64,000 nucleotides of DNA from DATHZQ01 sp965216945 (GCA_965216945.1 CBDCGU010000003.1:3534001-3598000), one strand, 5' to 3'. Numbered from the stretch's first letter, positions 15,808 through 25,409 are shown. Program-made: numbers and translations. The notes: generated from the sequence alone by a model not told the origin.

Positions 15808-16671
15808 GTGATCATCGATTTCAGGGTGCGCCCGCCCTACAAGGGTTTCGTGAAGCTGCACCTCTACCGTCCGCGTCCGAGCACACCCGATCCCGTGGTG
15901 TCGAGTGGACTTCTCCTTGATCTTCCGCGATACCGCTCGTTCGAGGAGCGGTCCATGGAGGCCTTCGTCGAGGAGATGACCGATGCCGGCGTCGACGTGG
16001 CCGTTGTCATGGGACGTCAGGCGCCGAACCACTACGGATGGATCCCCAACGGCGACGTCGCTGGCCTAGTTGAGGACTACCCCGGACGATTCCAAGGGTT
16101 CGGCGGAGTGAACGGCGCCGTCGAGTCCGACGCCCTGCGCGAGATTGAGAAGTGCGTCGACTTCGGGTTTAAGGGAATATGTCTCGACAATGGCTGGAAC
16201 GATCCGCCGATGTATGACGACGACGAACGGCTATATCCGCTGTACGAGAAAGCCGAGGTGGCTGGGCTGATCGTGTCCCTCACGAGCAGCATCTTCGTTG
16301 GCCCCGATCTGACATACTGCATGCCGGTTCATATCCAGAGGGTAGCTCGCCGCTTTCCTGCGCTCACGATCGTCGTGCCACATGGCGGATGGCCGTGGAC
16401 TACTGAGATGTGTGCCGTGGCGTTTCAAAACCCTAATCTCTACCTCGTTCCCGACTTCTACGGTCATATTCCGAACATGCCGGGCAGTGAGCAGTACGTT
16501 AGATCGGCGAACTACTTCCTGAGCCACCGTCTCATGTACGCCAGTAGCTATCCGGTCCGACCTCTCGGGCAGAGTGTCGAGCAATTCAAGGCGCTCCCGT
16601 TCGAGTCCGATGAGATCAGGGCTCGCTGCCTTGGCGGAAACGCGGCACGGCTACTGGGCCTTGCCAGCTGA
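15808..16671 (+). CDS. Amidohydrolase-2 family protein lacking usual metal ligands
   Basis: A 287-residue TIM-barrel protein of the ACMSD/amidohydrolase-2 family. V-V-P-H-G-G-W-P-W and the final C-L-G-G-N-A-A-R-L-L-G-L fit the family. Two metal-binding elements are missing: the N-terminal H-x-H strand reads I-I-D-F-R-V-R-P-P, and the late G-S/T-D-Y-P aspartate reads A-S-S-Y-P. The same changes occur in the paralogue at 34-35 kb. It may therefore be a metal-independent decarboxylase or hydrolase, or a binding protein. The GTG start has GGAG 7 nt upstream. It is the first gene after the island edge, behind a perfect palindromic operator, and is followed after 8 bp by an oxidoreductase gene. Confidence 0.8.
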   Translation: MIIDFRVRPPYKGFVKLHLYRPRPSTPDPVVSSGLLLDLPRYRSFEERSMEAFVEEMTDAGVDVAVVMGRQAPNHYGWIPNGDVAGLVEDYPGRFQGFGGVNGAVESDALREIEKCVDFGFKGICLDNGWNDPPMYDDDERLYPLYEKAEVAGLIVSLTSSIFVGPDLTYCMPVHIQRVARRFPALTIVVPHGGWPWTTEMCAVAFQNPNLYLVPDFYGHIPNMPGSEQYVRSANYFLSHRLMYASSYPVRPLGQSVEQFKALPFESDEIRARCLGGNAARLLGLAS

Positions 16672-16679
16672 GGCATCCA

Positions 16680-17561
16680 TTGGACGTTGGAATCAACCTG
16701 CCAAACGCAGGACCGAAAGCGACAAGGGCCAACATCGAAGCGGTCGCCGAGCGGGCCCAAGCGCTCGGGTTCGGGTCGTTGTGGGTTACGGACCATGTGA
16801 TCCTGGCGGAGACCATCACTTCGCCCTATCCCTATCGCGACAACTACCTGTGGGACTACCCAACGGACGTGCTCTGGCTGGATCCCTTGATCTCGCTTGC
16901 CGTCGCCTCCAGTGTTGCCCCCAACCTCGCGGTTGGCACTTCCGTGCTCATCGGACCATTGCGCAACCCGGTGTTGGTGGCAAAACAAGTAGCCACTCTC
17001 GACTACCTGACCGGTGGTCGAGCGATTCTCGGGTTGGGAGCCGGTTGGAACGAGGAGGAGTTCGCCCTCGTCGGTGTGCCGTTTGCCGAACGAACGCGTC
17101 GGCTGCTTGAGATGGTCGGTGTCATGCGCGCCCTGTGGACCGGCGAGTCGATCGACTTCGAGGGCGAGTATTGGAGTCTTCGGGACGCCCGTATGTATCC
17201 CGTGCCGGTCAACCACAAGGTTCCGATCCTTTTCGGCGGTCATAGCGACGCTGCGTTACGGCGTGTAGCGAAGGTGGCTGACGGGTGGTTGCCGACGCAG
17301 CTCACTCTTGCGCAGCTTCAAGACGGAGTGGAGCGGCTGCGCCGCTATTGCGACGAAGCCGGGAGAGATCCCGATGAGATCACTGTCGTTGCCTGGCCGG
17401 GCAAGACGTATGAGTTGACGCCGGAGTCGCACGCAGCCCATGTTGAACTCGGTTTGGACGGCGTCATTGGCAGCACGCTCATCAGCGATCCAAGCGTCGA
17501 CATGTTGATGGACACGATGGAGGAGTGGGCTGAGATTTGTGGGTTGGAGTCGATCGGGTGA
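16680..17561 (+). CDS. LLM-class flavin/F420-dependent oxidoreductase A
   Basis: A 293-residue luciferase-like TIM-barrel protein. Typical motifs are G-F-G-S-L-W-V-T-D-H-V near the start, V-L-V-A-K-Q-V-A-T-L-D-Y-L-T-G-G-R, L-G-L-G-A-G-W-N-E-E-E-F, and P-I-L-F-G-G-H-S. In actinobacteria this branch mostly uses coenzyme F420 rather than FMN; that is family knowledge. The start is TTG, 8 bp after the stop of the amidohydrolase gene. The two form one operon, and a joint action on the same substrate is likely. Confidence 0.85.
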   Translation: MDVGINLPNAGPKATRANIEAVAERAQALGFGSLWVTDHVILAETITSPYPYRDNYLWDYPTDVLWLDPLISLAVASSVAPNLAVGTSVLIGPLRNPVLVAKQVATLDYLTGGRAILGLGAGWNEEEFALVGVPFAERTRRLLEMVGVMRALWTGESIDFEGEYWSLRDARMYPVPVNHKVPILFGGHSDAALRRVAKVADGWLPTQLTLAQLQDGVERLRRYCDEAGRDPDEITVVAWPGKTYELTPESHAAHVELGLDGVIGSTLISDPSVDMLMDTMEEWAEICGLESIG

Positions 17562-17585
17562 GCTCTTCGGTGAAGATGCGGTCGT

Positions 17586-17601
17586 GAACGAACGTTCGCT
17601 C
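17586..17601. promoter_or_regulatory. Island operator site 2 (upstream of LLM/molybdenum hydroxylase operon)
   Basis: GAACGAACGTTCGCTC contains the perfect core CGAACGTTCG and differs from the 16-bp consensus at one position. It lies 56 bp before the start of the next LLM gene. Confidence 0.7.
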
Positions 17602-17657
17602 TCTTCCCATGGGCGATGGGCGCTCCGCGGCGGCGGTGTCAGTGTGCGCCCGTCGAG

Positions 17658-18707
17658 ATGATGGAAGTCGGCATCCGCGTACCCGGTTCGGAATCGGTCG
17701 ACGAGGTCGCCTCGTTCGTGGCGGAGCTGGAGGGTCGTGGGTTCTCTTCGGCGTGGGTCCCCGATTCGCAGCTGCTCTGGCGCGACGTGTGGATCACACT
17801 GGCCGCAGCAGCCCAATCAACGCAGCGGATCGCCCTGGGGACCGCCGTTGCCAACCCGGTGACTCGGCACGGATCTGTTACGGCCACGGCGGCGAGGACC
17901 GTGGACGAACTGGCCGGCGGACGCATCCAAGTCGGGATCGGCCTTGGGGGAACGGCCACCTCTTCTGTGGGACTCGATCCGGCAACGGTGCGCACGTTCG
18001 AAGGATTCGTCAACGGCCTTCGCACCTTCCTGAGCCAGCAGCTCGCGCTCGATGCAATCGAGAGCGACACCACCCAGCGGTCCCGGATCCCGCTCCTTGT
18101 CGGTGCGTCGCGCCCGAGGATGATCCGACTGGCCGGTCGAGTGGCGGACGGTCTCATCTACCCAGGGCCGTTTACGGAGGAAGCCGTGAGGGGCGCGCTA
18201 CGTCTTGCGCGTGAAGCTGCAAGGCAAGCCGGTCGCAACCCGTCGCGTCTGAAGTGTGTGCTCGCACCACTGACCCATGTGGGCGACGAGCCGCTCGGCG
18301 AGTTGGCCGATCTTGGTCCCCACGTGCTCCAATCGATTGCCAAGGATGCAGATCATGCCTCAAATGCTCACGCCGCCGCCATCGGTCATCGGACGTTCCC
18401 CGATTTGAGTCACGCCGTCGATTGGGACCACGCCGTGCTAGCTGCCACCGACGTGGATCAGGCCACGATTGCGACGTACGCCGATGAGATGTGTCTCATC
18501 GGCACTCCGCGTGACGTGGCGCGACGGATCGAGGCCTTCGGATCGTGGGGCGTCGACGGCGTCATCCTCCGCGGTCTCCACCCGCATCGGCTGCCTCGCG
18601 AGCTCAGCTGCACGGTCGCAACCGACGTTCTGCCACGGATCGGCACCGATGACATCGTGCCGTCCGGCCATGAGCTCGCCGAGGAGAAACCGAAGGCGGC
18701 ACGGTGA
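17658..18707 (+). CDS. LLM-class flavin/F420-dependent oxidoreductase B
   Basis: A 349-residue luciferase-like protein, longer than its neighbour. It has G-F-S-S-A-W-V-P-D-S, L-G-T-A-V-A-N-P-V-T-R-H, T-V-D-E-L-A-G-G-R-I-Q-V-G-I-G and V-A-D-G-L-I-Y-P-G, close to methylene-tetrahydromethanopterin reductase-like members. Two adjacent ATG codons are possible starts. Its stop overlaps the GTG of the FAD subunit gene by 4 bp, so it is the first gene of the molybdenum hydroxylase operon. It could act before or after the hydroxylase on the same compound. Confidence 0.82.
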   Translation: MMEVGIRVPGSESVDEVASFVAELEGRGFSSAWVPDSQLLWRDVWITLAAAAQSTQRIALGTAVANPVTRHGSVTATAARTVDELAGGRIQVGIGLGGTATSSVGLDPATVRTFEGFVNGLRTFLSQQLALDAIESDTTQRSRIPLLVGASRPRMIRLAGRVADGLIYPGPFTEEAVRGALRLAREAARQAGRNPSRLKCVLAPLTHVGDEPLGELADLGPHVLQSIAKDADHASNAHAAAIGHRTFPDLSHAVDWDHAVLAATDVDQATIATYADEMCLIGTPRDVARRIEAFGSWGVDGVILRGLHPHRLPRELSCTVATDVLPRIGTDDIVPSGHELAEEKPKAAR

Positions 18708-19594
18708 AGCCCGCACCGTTCTCCTACCACGCCCCGACCGACCTGGATGAGGCGATCGCGACTCTCGTCGAAGAAGGCGCCGCCGCCAAGCTTCTGGCCG
18801 GCGGCCAGAGCCTCGGACCTCTGCTCAATCTGCGGCTGGCGAGCCCATCGACCCTCGTCGATCTCAATCGGATCCCTGATCTCTCCACAATGACGGTTGA
18901 CGAGAAGGACTGGATCCGGATCGGTGCCATGACCCGTCAGCGGAACCTCGAACGTTCGGAAATGGTGGCGACTCTGTCGCCGCTGTGGACAGAGGCGGTC
19001 CGGCACGTCGGCCACGCTTCAGTGCGCAATCGAGGCACCGTCGGCGGCAGCCTGTGTCACGCAGATCCCAATGCGGAGTTGCCCGCAGTTGCCCTGATAA
19101 CCGGAGCTCGCATGGTCTTACGAGGGCCCGACGGCGATCGAACTGTCGATGCGGACGACTTCTTCGTCACGTATCTCACAACCGCTGCTGCTCCCGATGA
19201 GGTACTGCGTGAGATCCGGATCCCCCCGAGCCCGCGCCGCTCCGGCTCTGCATGGGTCGAGTTCTCCGTTCGGCACGGTGACTTTCCAATCGTTGGTGTT
19301 GCGGTCGCGCTCGACGCTGACGCAAGCGGTGAGATCATTTCGGCCCGCGCTGTTCTTGCAGGCGTCGCGGGCAGGCCGGTCACCGCGAGTCCCGCCATCC
19401 TCGCTGGGCTTTGCGGCCAGGGTGTCGGGCATATCGCGACCGATGTCGCGGCAGAGGTCGCCGGAGCGATTGGCGACGAAACCGAGCCAAACCCGGATCT
19501 CATCGCCGGGCCCGACTACAAGCGCCGGCTCGTCCGCCATCTGAGTGTCGTCGCGATCAAGACGGCCGAATCGAGAGTTGCAACTGATGAGTGA
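18704..19594 (+). CDS. Molybdenum hydroxylase, FAD-binding medium subunit
   Basis: A 296-residue CoxM-type subunit of the xanthine dehydrogenase family. It starts with the F-S-Y-H-A-P-T-D-L-D-E-A pattern. FAD-binding motifs are A-K-L-L-A-G-G-Q-S-L-G-P-L-L and R-N-R-G-T-V-G-G-S-L-C-H-A-D-P. It passes electrons from the iron-sulfur subunit to an acceptor. Gene order (medium, small, large) is standard, and the coding regions overlap by 8 bp and 4 bp, so the three are one translational unit. Confidence 0.92.
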   Translation: MKPAPFSYHAPTDLDEAIATLVEEGAAAKLLAGGQSLGPLLNLRLASPSTLVDLNRIPDLSTMTVDEKDWIRIGAMTRQRNLERSEMVATLSPLWTEAVRHVGHASVRNRGTVGGSLCHADPNAELPAVALITGARMVLRGPDGDRTVDADDFFVTYLTTAAAPDEVLREIRIPPSPRRSGSAWVEFSVRHGDFPIVGVAVALDADASGEIISARAVLAGVAGRPVTASPAILAGLCGQGVGHIATDVAAEVAGAIGDETEPNPDLIAGPDYKRRLVRHLSVVAIKTAESRVATDE

Positions 19595-20096
19595 CCCCAC
19601 CGCGAACATCGTGGCCACCATCAACGGTCGCACCCACAGTGCAAGCGTGGAGCCCAGACTGACGCTGGCCGACTTCTTGAGGGAGCGTCTGGGTCTCACG
19701 GGAACGCACCTCGGATGCGAGCACGGGGTCTGCGGTGCCTGCACCGTGCTCGTCGACGGGTCTGCGATCCGCAGCTGCATTCTGTTTGCGGTCCAAGTCG
19801 ATGGTTGCGTCGTGGAGACGGTCGAAGGTCTCGATGACGGCGGTCGGCTCAGCCCGATCCAAGAGGCCTTCAAGACGAACCAAGGGTTTCAGTGTGGCTT
19901 CTGCACCCCGGGCATCATCATGATGGCGACCGAGTTGTTACGCGAGGGCGGACCTTTGACGAGGGAGCAGGTTCGTCAGGAGATGAGCGGGAACCTCTGC
20001 CGGTGCACGGGCTACCAAGGCGTGATCGATGCAATCGTGGCTGCTGCTGCCGCGAGAGACATCACACCATCGCGTGATTCTGAGACTGCATCATGA
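19587..20096 (+). CDS. Molybdenum hydroxylase, [2Fe-2S] small subunit
   Basis: A 169-residue CoxS-type protein with both expected clusters. The plant-ferredoxin-type cluster uses Cys44, Cys49, Cys52 and Cys64 (G-C-E-H-G-V-C-G-A-C-T and S-C-I). The second uses Cys103, Cys106, Cys137 and Cys139 (C-G-F-C-T-P-G and C-R-C-T-G-Y). The start chosen overlaps the end of the medium-subunit gene; a longer frame exists but would add an unusual N-terminus. It carries electrons between the molybdenum site and FAD. Confidence 0.94.
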   Translation: MSDPTANIVATINGRTHSASVEPRLTLADFLRERLGLTGTHLGCEHGVCGACTVLVDGSAIRSCILFAVQVDGCVVETVEGLDDGGRLSPIQEAFKTNQGFQCGFCTPGIIMMATELLREGGPLTREQVRQEMSGNLCRCTGYQGVIDAIVAAAAARDITPSRDSETAS

Positions 20097-22444
20097 TTCG
20101 GGAGCCGGTCTTCGGGTCGCCGATCGATCGCATCGATGCGGACCGTATGCTCTCCGGACGCGGCGAGTTCGTCGCCGACGTGATGCGGCCAGACATGCTG
20201 CACGCCGTATTCGTGCGCAGCCCGCTGGCGCATGCCACCGTCGGTACGATCGACATCCAGTCCGCCGCGGCGCTCCCCGGGGTGGTGGCCGTTCTAACCG
20301 CAGATGACTTTCCGGCGACGGCCCTGTCGAGCGGTGCGCGCCGTGAGGGTCTGCAGGAAACGCCGCAACCGATCCTCGCCAGAGATCGTGTCAGGTTCGT
20401 AGGTGAGGCGGTCGCGATCGTCGTTGCGGAGAACCGTTACGTCGCCGAGGATGCGTCGAGGCTCGTGGTAGCCGATTACGAAGCGTTGCCCGTGTCGATC
20501 GATCCCATGGCTCGAAGCCGTGACGACCACGAGCCGCTGTGGCCGCACCTCGATGACGACGTGGTGTTCCGGGAGGACGCAGTCTTTGGCGACCCCAGCG
20601 CTGCGTTTGCGTCCGCCGCCCACGTCGCGTCGGCCACGCTGGACATGAGCCATGTGAGCGCGGCGCCGATTGAGACGCGAGGGTGCGTGGCTGAGTACGA
20701 CCCGGCAACGACCACACTCACATTTTGGAGTTCGACCCAGGCTCCACACCGGCTTCGCAACAGTCTCTCCGGCCTCACGGGACTAGCCGAGCACCGCATC
20801 AACGTGAAAATGCACGATGTGGGAGGTGCGTTCGGCTCGAAGATCCCGCTTTCGCCGGAGGAGGTGGTGGTCGCCTTGACATCGCTGCGGCTCCATCGAC
20901 CCGTCAAGTGGATCGAAGACAGAAGAGAGAGCCTGGTTGCCGCGCCACACGCCCGCGGCACTTCGGCGGACGTTCAGCTTGCCCTGGGACCGCGTGGTGA
21001 GCTGCTCGGCGCCAAGGCGCGGTTCGTGGGTGATGCGGGTGCATACTCCTACAACAGTGGGAGTGCCCTCGTCGAGGCGTTCATCGCCGCTCGACGCTTT
21101 CCCGCGTGCTACCGCCTCGAGCACTACTCGTACACGGTCGAGGTCATTCTCACCAACAAGTCCCCGATCGCCCCGTTCCGAGGCGTCGGCGACGTGTGTG
21201 CGACGACGATTCGTGAGCTTGGGCTCGACGCCGCGGCGCGTGAGGTTGGTGTCGATCGGGTAGCCATCCGCCGGCGAAACCTCGTTACGTCCGAAGAACT
21301 GCCGTACACGTCGTGCACCGGGTTCGTACTCGACAGCGGCAGTTTCCTGGAGGCGTTCGACAAGCTCGTCGACATCGTCGGCTATGACCGGTGTGTCGCT
21401 GATCATGGCGAGGAGAGCAAGGTAGGACGCACCCTCGGGGTCGGCCTGAGCGTCTTCATCGAGGCCTCCGGCGACGGAGCCGAGCGCGGTCGACATCTCT
21501 GGGGCCGTCCGACGACCGTCATGGAGACAGCTCGAGTGGCGCTCAATGCGTCGGGTACAGCAACGGTGTCCTTCGGTACGACGTCGCAAGGTCAGGGTAT
21601 CGAGACGGCGATGTGTCAGATCGCGGCGGATGTTCTTGGTCTCTCGATCGATGACGTCGATGTCGTGTTGTCGGACACCGCCACCAGCCCGGTGAGCACC
21701 GGTGGGACGCGCGCGAGCAGGGTCGCAGTTGTCACGGGAGGCGCCGTGGGACGAGCCGCCGAAGCGGTGCGCGAGCAGATTCTCCGCGCCGCGTCCCATC
21801 TGTACGAGGTGGCGGTGGGCGATCTCGAGGTCATCGGCCGGGAGCTGATGGTCGTCGGGGCTCCGTCGACGGCCACCCCCATGAAGGTCGTCATCGCCGA
21901 CGCATTCCGATCTCCGCTTGTGCGGGAACGCGAGCCGGACCTCACATTCTCCGCTACTCGGGCGTACGACATGGGATCGACGTTCGGCAACGGCGCTATC
22001 GGCTGTGTCGTCGAAGTTGATACCGACACCGGACGGATCATCCCAAAGAGGGTTGTCGTCGTTGACGATTGCGGCACGGTGATCAACCCCGCCAGCGTCG
22101 ACGGTCAGGTGCGAGGCGGCGTTGTGCAGGGGATTGGATCAGCTCTGTACGAGCGGGTTCATTATGACGAGAACGGCCAGATCATGACGGCGACTCTCTT
22201 CGATTACCTCCTGCCGGTGGCTGCCGATGTGCCCGACATCGACGTATATCACGTCTCATCTCCATCTCCGAACACCTGGCGTGGGATCAAGGGAGCAGGT
22301 GAGGGTGGGAGCATTGGGACGCCAGCGGCGGTGCTTGCGGCCGTAGCAGATGCATTGGCGCCGCTCGGTGTGGACATCGCGAACATGCCGTTGCTGCCTG
22401 AGCTGGTGAGCTCGCTGGTCGAGGCCAAGCTCACGGACACATGA
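20093..22444 (+). CDS. Molybdenum hydroxylase, large catalytic subunit
   Basis: A 783-residue xanthine-dehydrogenase-family large subunit. Cofactor-binding segments are G-G-A-F-G-S-K-I, G-T-T-S-Q-G-Q-G, and G-T-R-A-S-R-V-A. The catalytic glutamate is Glu737 in G-A-G-E-G-G-S-I. The A-Y-R-C-S-F-R loop of true aerobic CO dehydrogenase is absent, so it is not CO dehydrogenase. Enzymes of this type insert water-derived oxygen into N-heterocycles, aldehydes or other activated C-H bonds, and the substrate here is unknown. It overlaps the small-subunit gene by 4 bp and ends convergent with the ABC transporter operon. Confidence 0.9.
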   Translation: MIREPVFGSPIDRIDADRMLSGRGEFVADVMRPDMLHAVFVRSPLAHATVGTIDIQSAAALPGVVAVLTADDFPATALSSGARREGLQETPQPILARDRVRFVGEAVAIVVAENRYVAEDASRLVVADYEALPVSIDPMARSRDDHEPLWPHLDDDVVFREDAVFGDPSAAFASAAHVASATLDMSHVSAAPIETRGCVAEYDPATTTLTFWSSTQAPHRLRNSLSGLTGLAEHRINVKMHDVGGAFGSKIPLSPEEVVVALTSLRLHRPVKWIEDRRESLVAAPHARGTSADVQLALGPRGELLGAKARFVGDAGAYSYNSGSALVEAFIAARRFPACYRLEHYSYTVEVILTNKSPIAPFRGVGDVCATTIRELGLDAAAREVGVDRVAIRRRNLVTSEELPYTSCTGFVLDSGSFLEAFDKLVDIVGYDRCVADHGEESKVGRTLGVGLSVFIEASGDGAERGRHLWGRPTTVMETARVALNASGTATVSFGTTSQGQGIETAMCQIAADVLGLSIDDVDVVLSDTATSPVSTGGTRASRVAVVTGGAVGRAAEAVREQILRAASHLYEVAVGDLEVIGRELMVVGAPSTATPMKVVIADAFRSPLVREREPDLTFSATRAYDMGSTFGNGAIGCVVEVDTDTGRIIPKRVVVVDDCGTVINPASVDGQVRGGVVQGIGSALYERVHYDENGQIMTATLFDYLLPVAADVPDIDVYHVSSPSPNTWRGIKGAGEGGSIGTPAAVLAAVADALAPLGVDIANMPLLPELVSSLVEAKLTDT

Positions 22445-22467
22445 GCCCGGAGGCTTCGTTGCCAGGA

Positions 22468-24270
22468 TCAGACCCCTTGCCCGGGAGTCCCCTTGAAGTC
22501 TCCGGCGAGTGTGCCGCGCGTGCGGGAACGACTGAGGATCAATCGCATCACCACGTATACGACTCCCATCAGCCCGACAAGGATGATCGCGAGCGCTGAG
22601 CTAGGGCCGGTCAAGCCCTCACCCCACAGGAAGAAGACTCGTTGCGAAAGCGTGGATGTCGCGGACGTTCCCGTGCCGAGGAACAGCGGTGTGAGAAGGT
22701 CCCTCATGCTGGCCATCCAGAGCAGGAGGAACGTGGCGATCGCGACTGGCTTGATGGCAGGTAGTGTGACAGACCTGAGCACGTCGAACGTGCCCGCACC
22801 ACAGGTCCGTGCCGCGTCCTCGAGATCGGGATGGAGTTGATCGAGCCCGTCACGCAGGTGCTGGATGCCCAGGGGCAGGAAACGGGCGAGCTGAGCCAGG
22901 ATGATGATCCACATCGTGCCGTAAAGGATGACGGGCGACCTCAACCAGGCCCAGGCCACACCGATCACGAAGGCAACGGCGGGCACAGCCGCCATGAACG
23001 TCCCACCGAATGTGAGACTCTCCTTCACGAATCCACGGCCGCGAAGGTCGGTCCAGGCGATGACCAGGCTGAGGGCGATCCCCACGACCGACATGAAGAC
23101 CGCGGCCTGCAGCGTGTTGACGAGAATTTCCCGGAACACGTCGCCGGTGAAGTGGTCGAGGTAATGGTCGAGGCCAAGATTCGACAGTGAAAAACCCTGG
23201 TAGATGCTCTTTCGGATCGAGAGCGAGAAGATCACCCCGTAGGGCAGGAACAGGGCCAAGGTCACGACGATGACGTTGAATGCCGCGAACACATGGCGGA
23301 TCGGTCCTACCTTCATCCGAACGGACCGATGGCCCTTGCCTCCGATCACGTGGTAACGGCCGGCACCTCCCCGACGGGCAAGTCGCAGCCCAAGCCATGC
23401 GAGGACACCCGCGGTCAGGGCGAAGAAGACACCAATCGCGGCAGCGAGCGCCAAATCGGGCGGGGGAGTATTGATCAGGCGGTAGAGATAGGTGGCAAAG
23501 ACGTAGACCTTTCCCGGCGTGCCGAGAATGGCTGGAATGGTGAAGAATCCCCACATGATGATGATCGAGAAGATTCCTCCGGTGATCATGGCCGGCTTCA
23601 CGAGCGGGAGCGTCACGGTTCGAAGGACCCTCATCGGTGAGAGCCCCGATGCGAGCGCTGCTTCCTCGTACGAGCTGTCCATGCTCTCGAGAGCTGAGCT
23701 GATCGTCAGGTAGAGATATGGGTAGAGAAACAGAGACGCCACGAATATCATCGTGATCATCGAAAAGGCGTTGAAAGGCTTGATGCCAAAGAGGTTGTCC
23801 ATCACCGAGTTTGCGATGCCAGCATTGGGTGACAGGAGCCAGGCGTACGACATTGCCATGATCCACGGTGGGTTGACGAAAGCGATCACGCTCGAGATCC
23901 TGATGAATCGGCTAAATGGTGTGTTGAGGCGTGTCGTTGATAGCGCAGATATCACCGCCATCGCAAAACCCAGGACCAGTGCGAAGAACGCAAAGATGAC
24001 CGAGTTCTTGACGGCCTCGATCGGCCCGAAGCTCGAGAGGAGTTCGCCGTACTTGGCAAGGGAAGGCTGCACTCCCGTCCCACCGAGACTCCCGAGGAAC
24101 AGCCAGACCATTGGGTAGATGTTCAGAATGAGCAGCAGGATCCCCGCCACGGCAACCATCGTGCCCTGCTGGGTATCCCGGACTCCGAGGAGTCGAAGCA
24201 GTCGTCCCTTCGGTTTCGATGGGGCCGGTCCGAGGAGTTCCGGTTCCGTCGGAGCCGTGAGATCTGTCAT
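22468..24270 (-). CDS. ABC transporter permease, fused double-domain (iron/polyamine type)
   Basis: A 600-residue membrane protein holding two binding-protein-dependent permease domains in one chain, as in AfuB/FbpB-type ferric and related importers. About six helices precede and six follow a central basic linker near residue 310. Each half carries the cytoplasmic EAA loop (S-S-Y-E-E-A-A-L-A-S-G and H-P-D-L-E-D-A-A-R-T-C-G) that docks to the ATPase. The start overlaps the ATPase stop by 4 bp. An ATG far upstream was rejected because it lies within the ATPase gene. It is the last gene of a three-gene importer operon behind operator site 3. Confidence 0.9.
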   Translation of the reverse strand: MTDLTAPTEPELLGPAPSKPKGRLLRLLGVRDTQQGTMVAVAGILLLILNIYPMVWLFLGSLGGTGVQPSLAKYGELLSSFGPIEAVKNSVIFAFFALVLGFAMAVISALSTTRLNTPFSRFIRISSVIAFVNPPWIMAMSYAWLLSPNAGIANSVMDNLFGIKPFNAFSMITMIFVASLFLYPYLYLTISSALESMDSSYEEAALASGLSPMRVLRTVTLPLVKPAMITGGIFSIIIMWGFFTIPAILGTPGKVYVFATYLYRLINTPPPDLALAAAIGVFFALTAGVLAWLGLRLARRGGAGRYHVIGGKGHRSVRMKVGPIRHVFAAFNVIVVTLALFLPYGVIFSLSIRKSIYQGFSLSNLGLDHYLDHFTGDVFREILVNTLQAAVFMSVVGIALSLVIAWTDLRGRGFVKESLTFGGTFMAAVPAVAFVIGVAWAWLRSPVILYGTMWIIILAQLARFLPLGIQHLRDGLDQLHPDLEDAARTCGAGTFDVLRSVTLPAIKPVAIATFLLLWMASMRDLLTPLFLGTGTSATSTLSQRVFFLWGEGLTGPSSALAIILVGLMGVVYVVMRLILSRSRTRGTLAGDFKGTPGQGV

Positions 24271-25409
24271 GGCTTGCTGCTTGCGTTTGCGTGCCGCGAA
24301 GGGGCTACCTCTTCGGATGTTCCGTGGAGCAATGAGAGATGCGGGGTTCTGAACCCAACATGAACGGTTGCGCCGGCTCGCCAGTCCTCGATGCCGGGAA
24401 CGAGCGCGCGTATGGTGAGATCGCGGATCTCGACGAGGCAATCGAGCACGGAACCCAAGTACGTCACTCGGCTGAGCGTTCCGCGGATGGTCTCCGCACC
24501 CTCCTCATGCTCGAGGCGAACGGCGCCCGGTCTGACCGCAACCCAGACCTGTTCACCGACGTCGGCCTCGTCCTCCACCCGGACGCCGTGATCCCAACCT
24601 TCGACCTGCACGACGACGTGATCGGCTTCAATGCGAACCACTTGCCCGCTGAGAAGATTCGAGACGCCGAGGAAGTCGGCGACGAACGGGTGCTTCGGGT
24701 TGTGATAGACATCGCGGGGGTCTCCCTGCCGAAGGATCTCACCCTCTTTGAGGACGAGGATGTCGTCGGACAATGCCATTGCCTCGGCTTGGTCGTGTGT
24801 GACGTAGATCGTCGTCAGGCCGTACCGTTGCTGAACCTCTCGAACCTCAAAGCGCATGCTTTCGCGCAGCTTCGCATCGAGATTCGCCAGTGGCTCGTCG
24901 AGAAGGAGCACTCTCGGTCGATAAACGAGCGAGCGGGCGAGGACAACGCGCTGCTGCTGACCGCCGCTGAGCTCCGACGGATAGCGGTTCTCATAGCCCT
25001 CCATTCCGACGCTGGTGAGCACCTCTCGGACCTTCGTTCTGACCTGGTCCTTGCCAGCAGAGTTCCCTTCGCCCTTGCCAGTGAGCTTGAGCGGAAGCGC
25101 AACGTTCTGGAACACGGAGAGATGTGGCCATATCGCATATGACTGGAACACCATGCCGATCGTTCGCTTGTCGACGGGCACGTTGATACTCGCGGTGCTG
25201 TCGAAGACGACCTCGTCACCGAGCTTTATTCGCCCCGACGTCGGCTGCTCAAGGCCGGCGATGCACCTGAGGATCGTGCTCTTGCCACATCCAGACGGAC
25301 CGAGGAGGGTCAGCACCTGACCCTCCTCGACCGTGAATGAGACATCTCCGACCGCAGTGACGTCGGCACCGAACTGTTTGACGAGGTTCCGAACCTCTAC
25401 GCGAGCCAT
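24267..25409 (-). CDS. ABC transporter ATP-binding protein
   Basis: A 380-residue ATPase of the PotA/FbpC type. Walker A is G-P-S-G-C-G-K-S-T at residues 37-45, the signature is L-S-G-G-Q-Q-Q-R at 147-154, Walker B is V-L-L-L-D-E at 167-172, and the H-loop is in Y-V-T-H-D-Q-A-E-A. The C-terminal 120 residues are a TOBE-type regulatory domain. It drives uptake through the fused permease encoded next. Confidence 0.94.
   Translation of the reverse strand: MARVEVRNLVKQFGADVTAVGDVSFTVEEGQVLTLLGPSGCGKSTILRCIAGLEQPTSGRIKLGDEVVFDSTASINVPVDKRTIGMVFQSYAIWPHLSVFQNVALPLKLTGKGEGNSAGKDQVRTKVREVLTSVGMEGYENRYPSELSGGQQQRVVLARSLVYRPRVLLLDEPLANLDAKLRESMRFEVREVQQRYGLTTIYVTHDQAEAMALSDDILVLKEGEILRQGDPRDVYHNPKHPFVADFLGVSNLLSGQVVRIEADHVVVQVEGWDHGVRVEDEADVGEQVWVAVRPGAVRLEHEEGAETIRGTLSRVTYLGSVLDCLVEIRDLTIRALVPGIEDWRAGATVHVGFRTPHLSLLHGTSEEVAPSRHANASSKP

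Noticed and set aside
18949..18958. An eleventh copy of the island operator (CGAACGTTCG)
   Set aside because: It lies inside the FAD-subunit coding sequence, and only the central 10 bp match. It is probably a chance occurrence, although internal binding cannot be excluded.
20093..22444. Annotation as aerobic carbon-monoxide dehydrogenase
   Set aside because: Gene order fits coxMSL, but the large subunit lacks the A-Y-R-C-S-F-R active-site loop of true CO dehydrogenase. It is kept as a general molybdenum hydroxylase.
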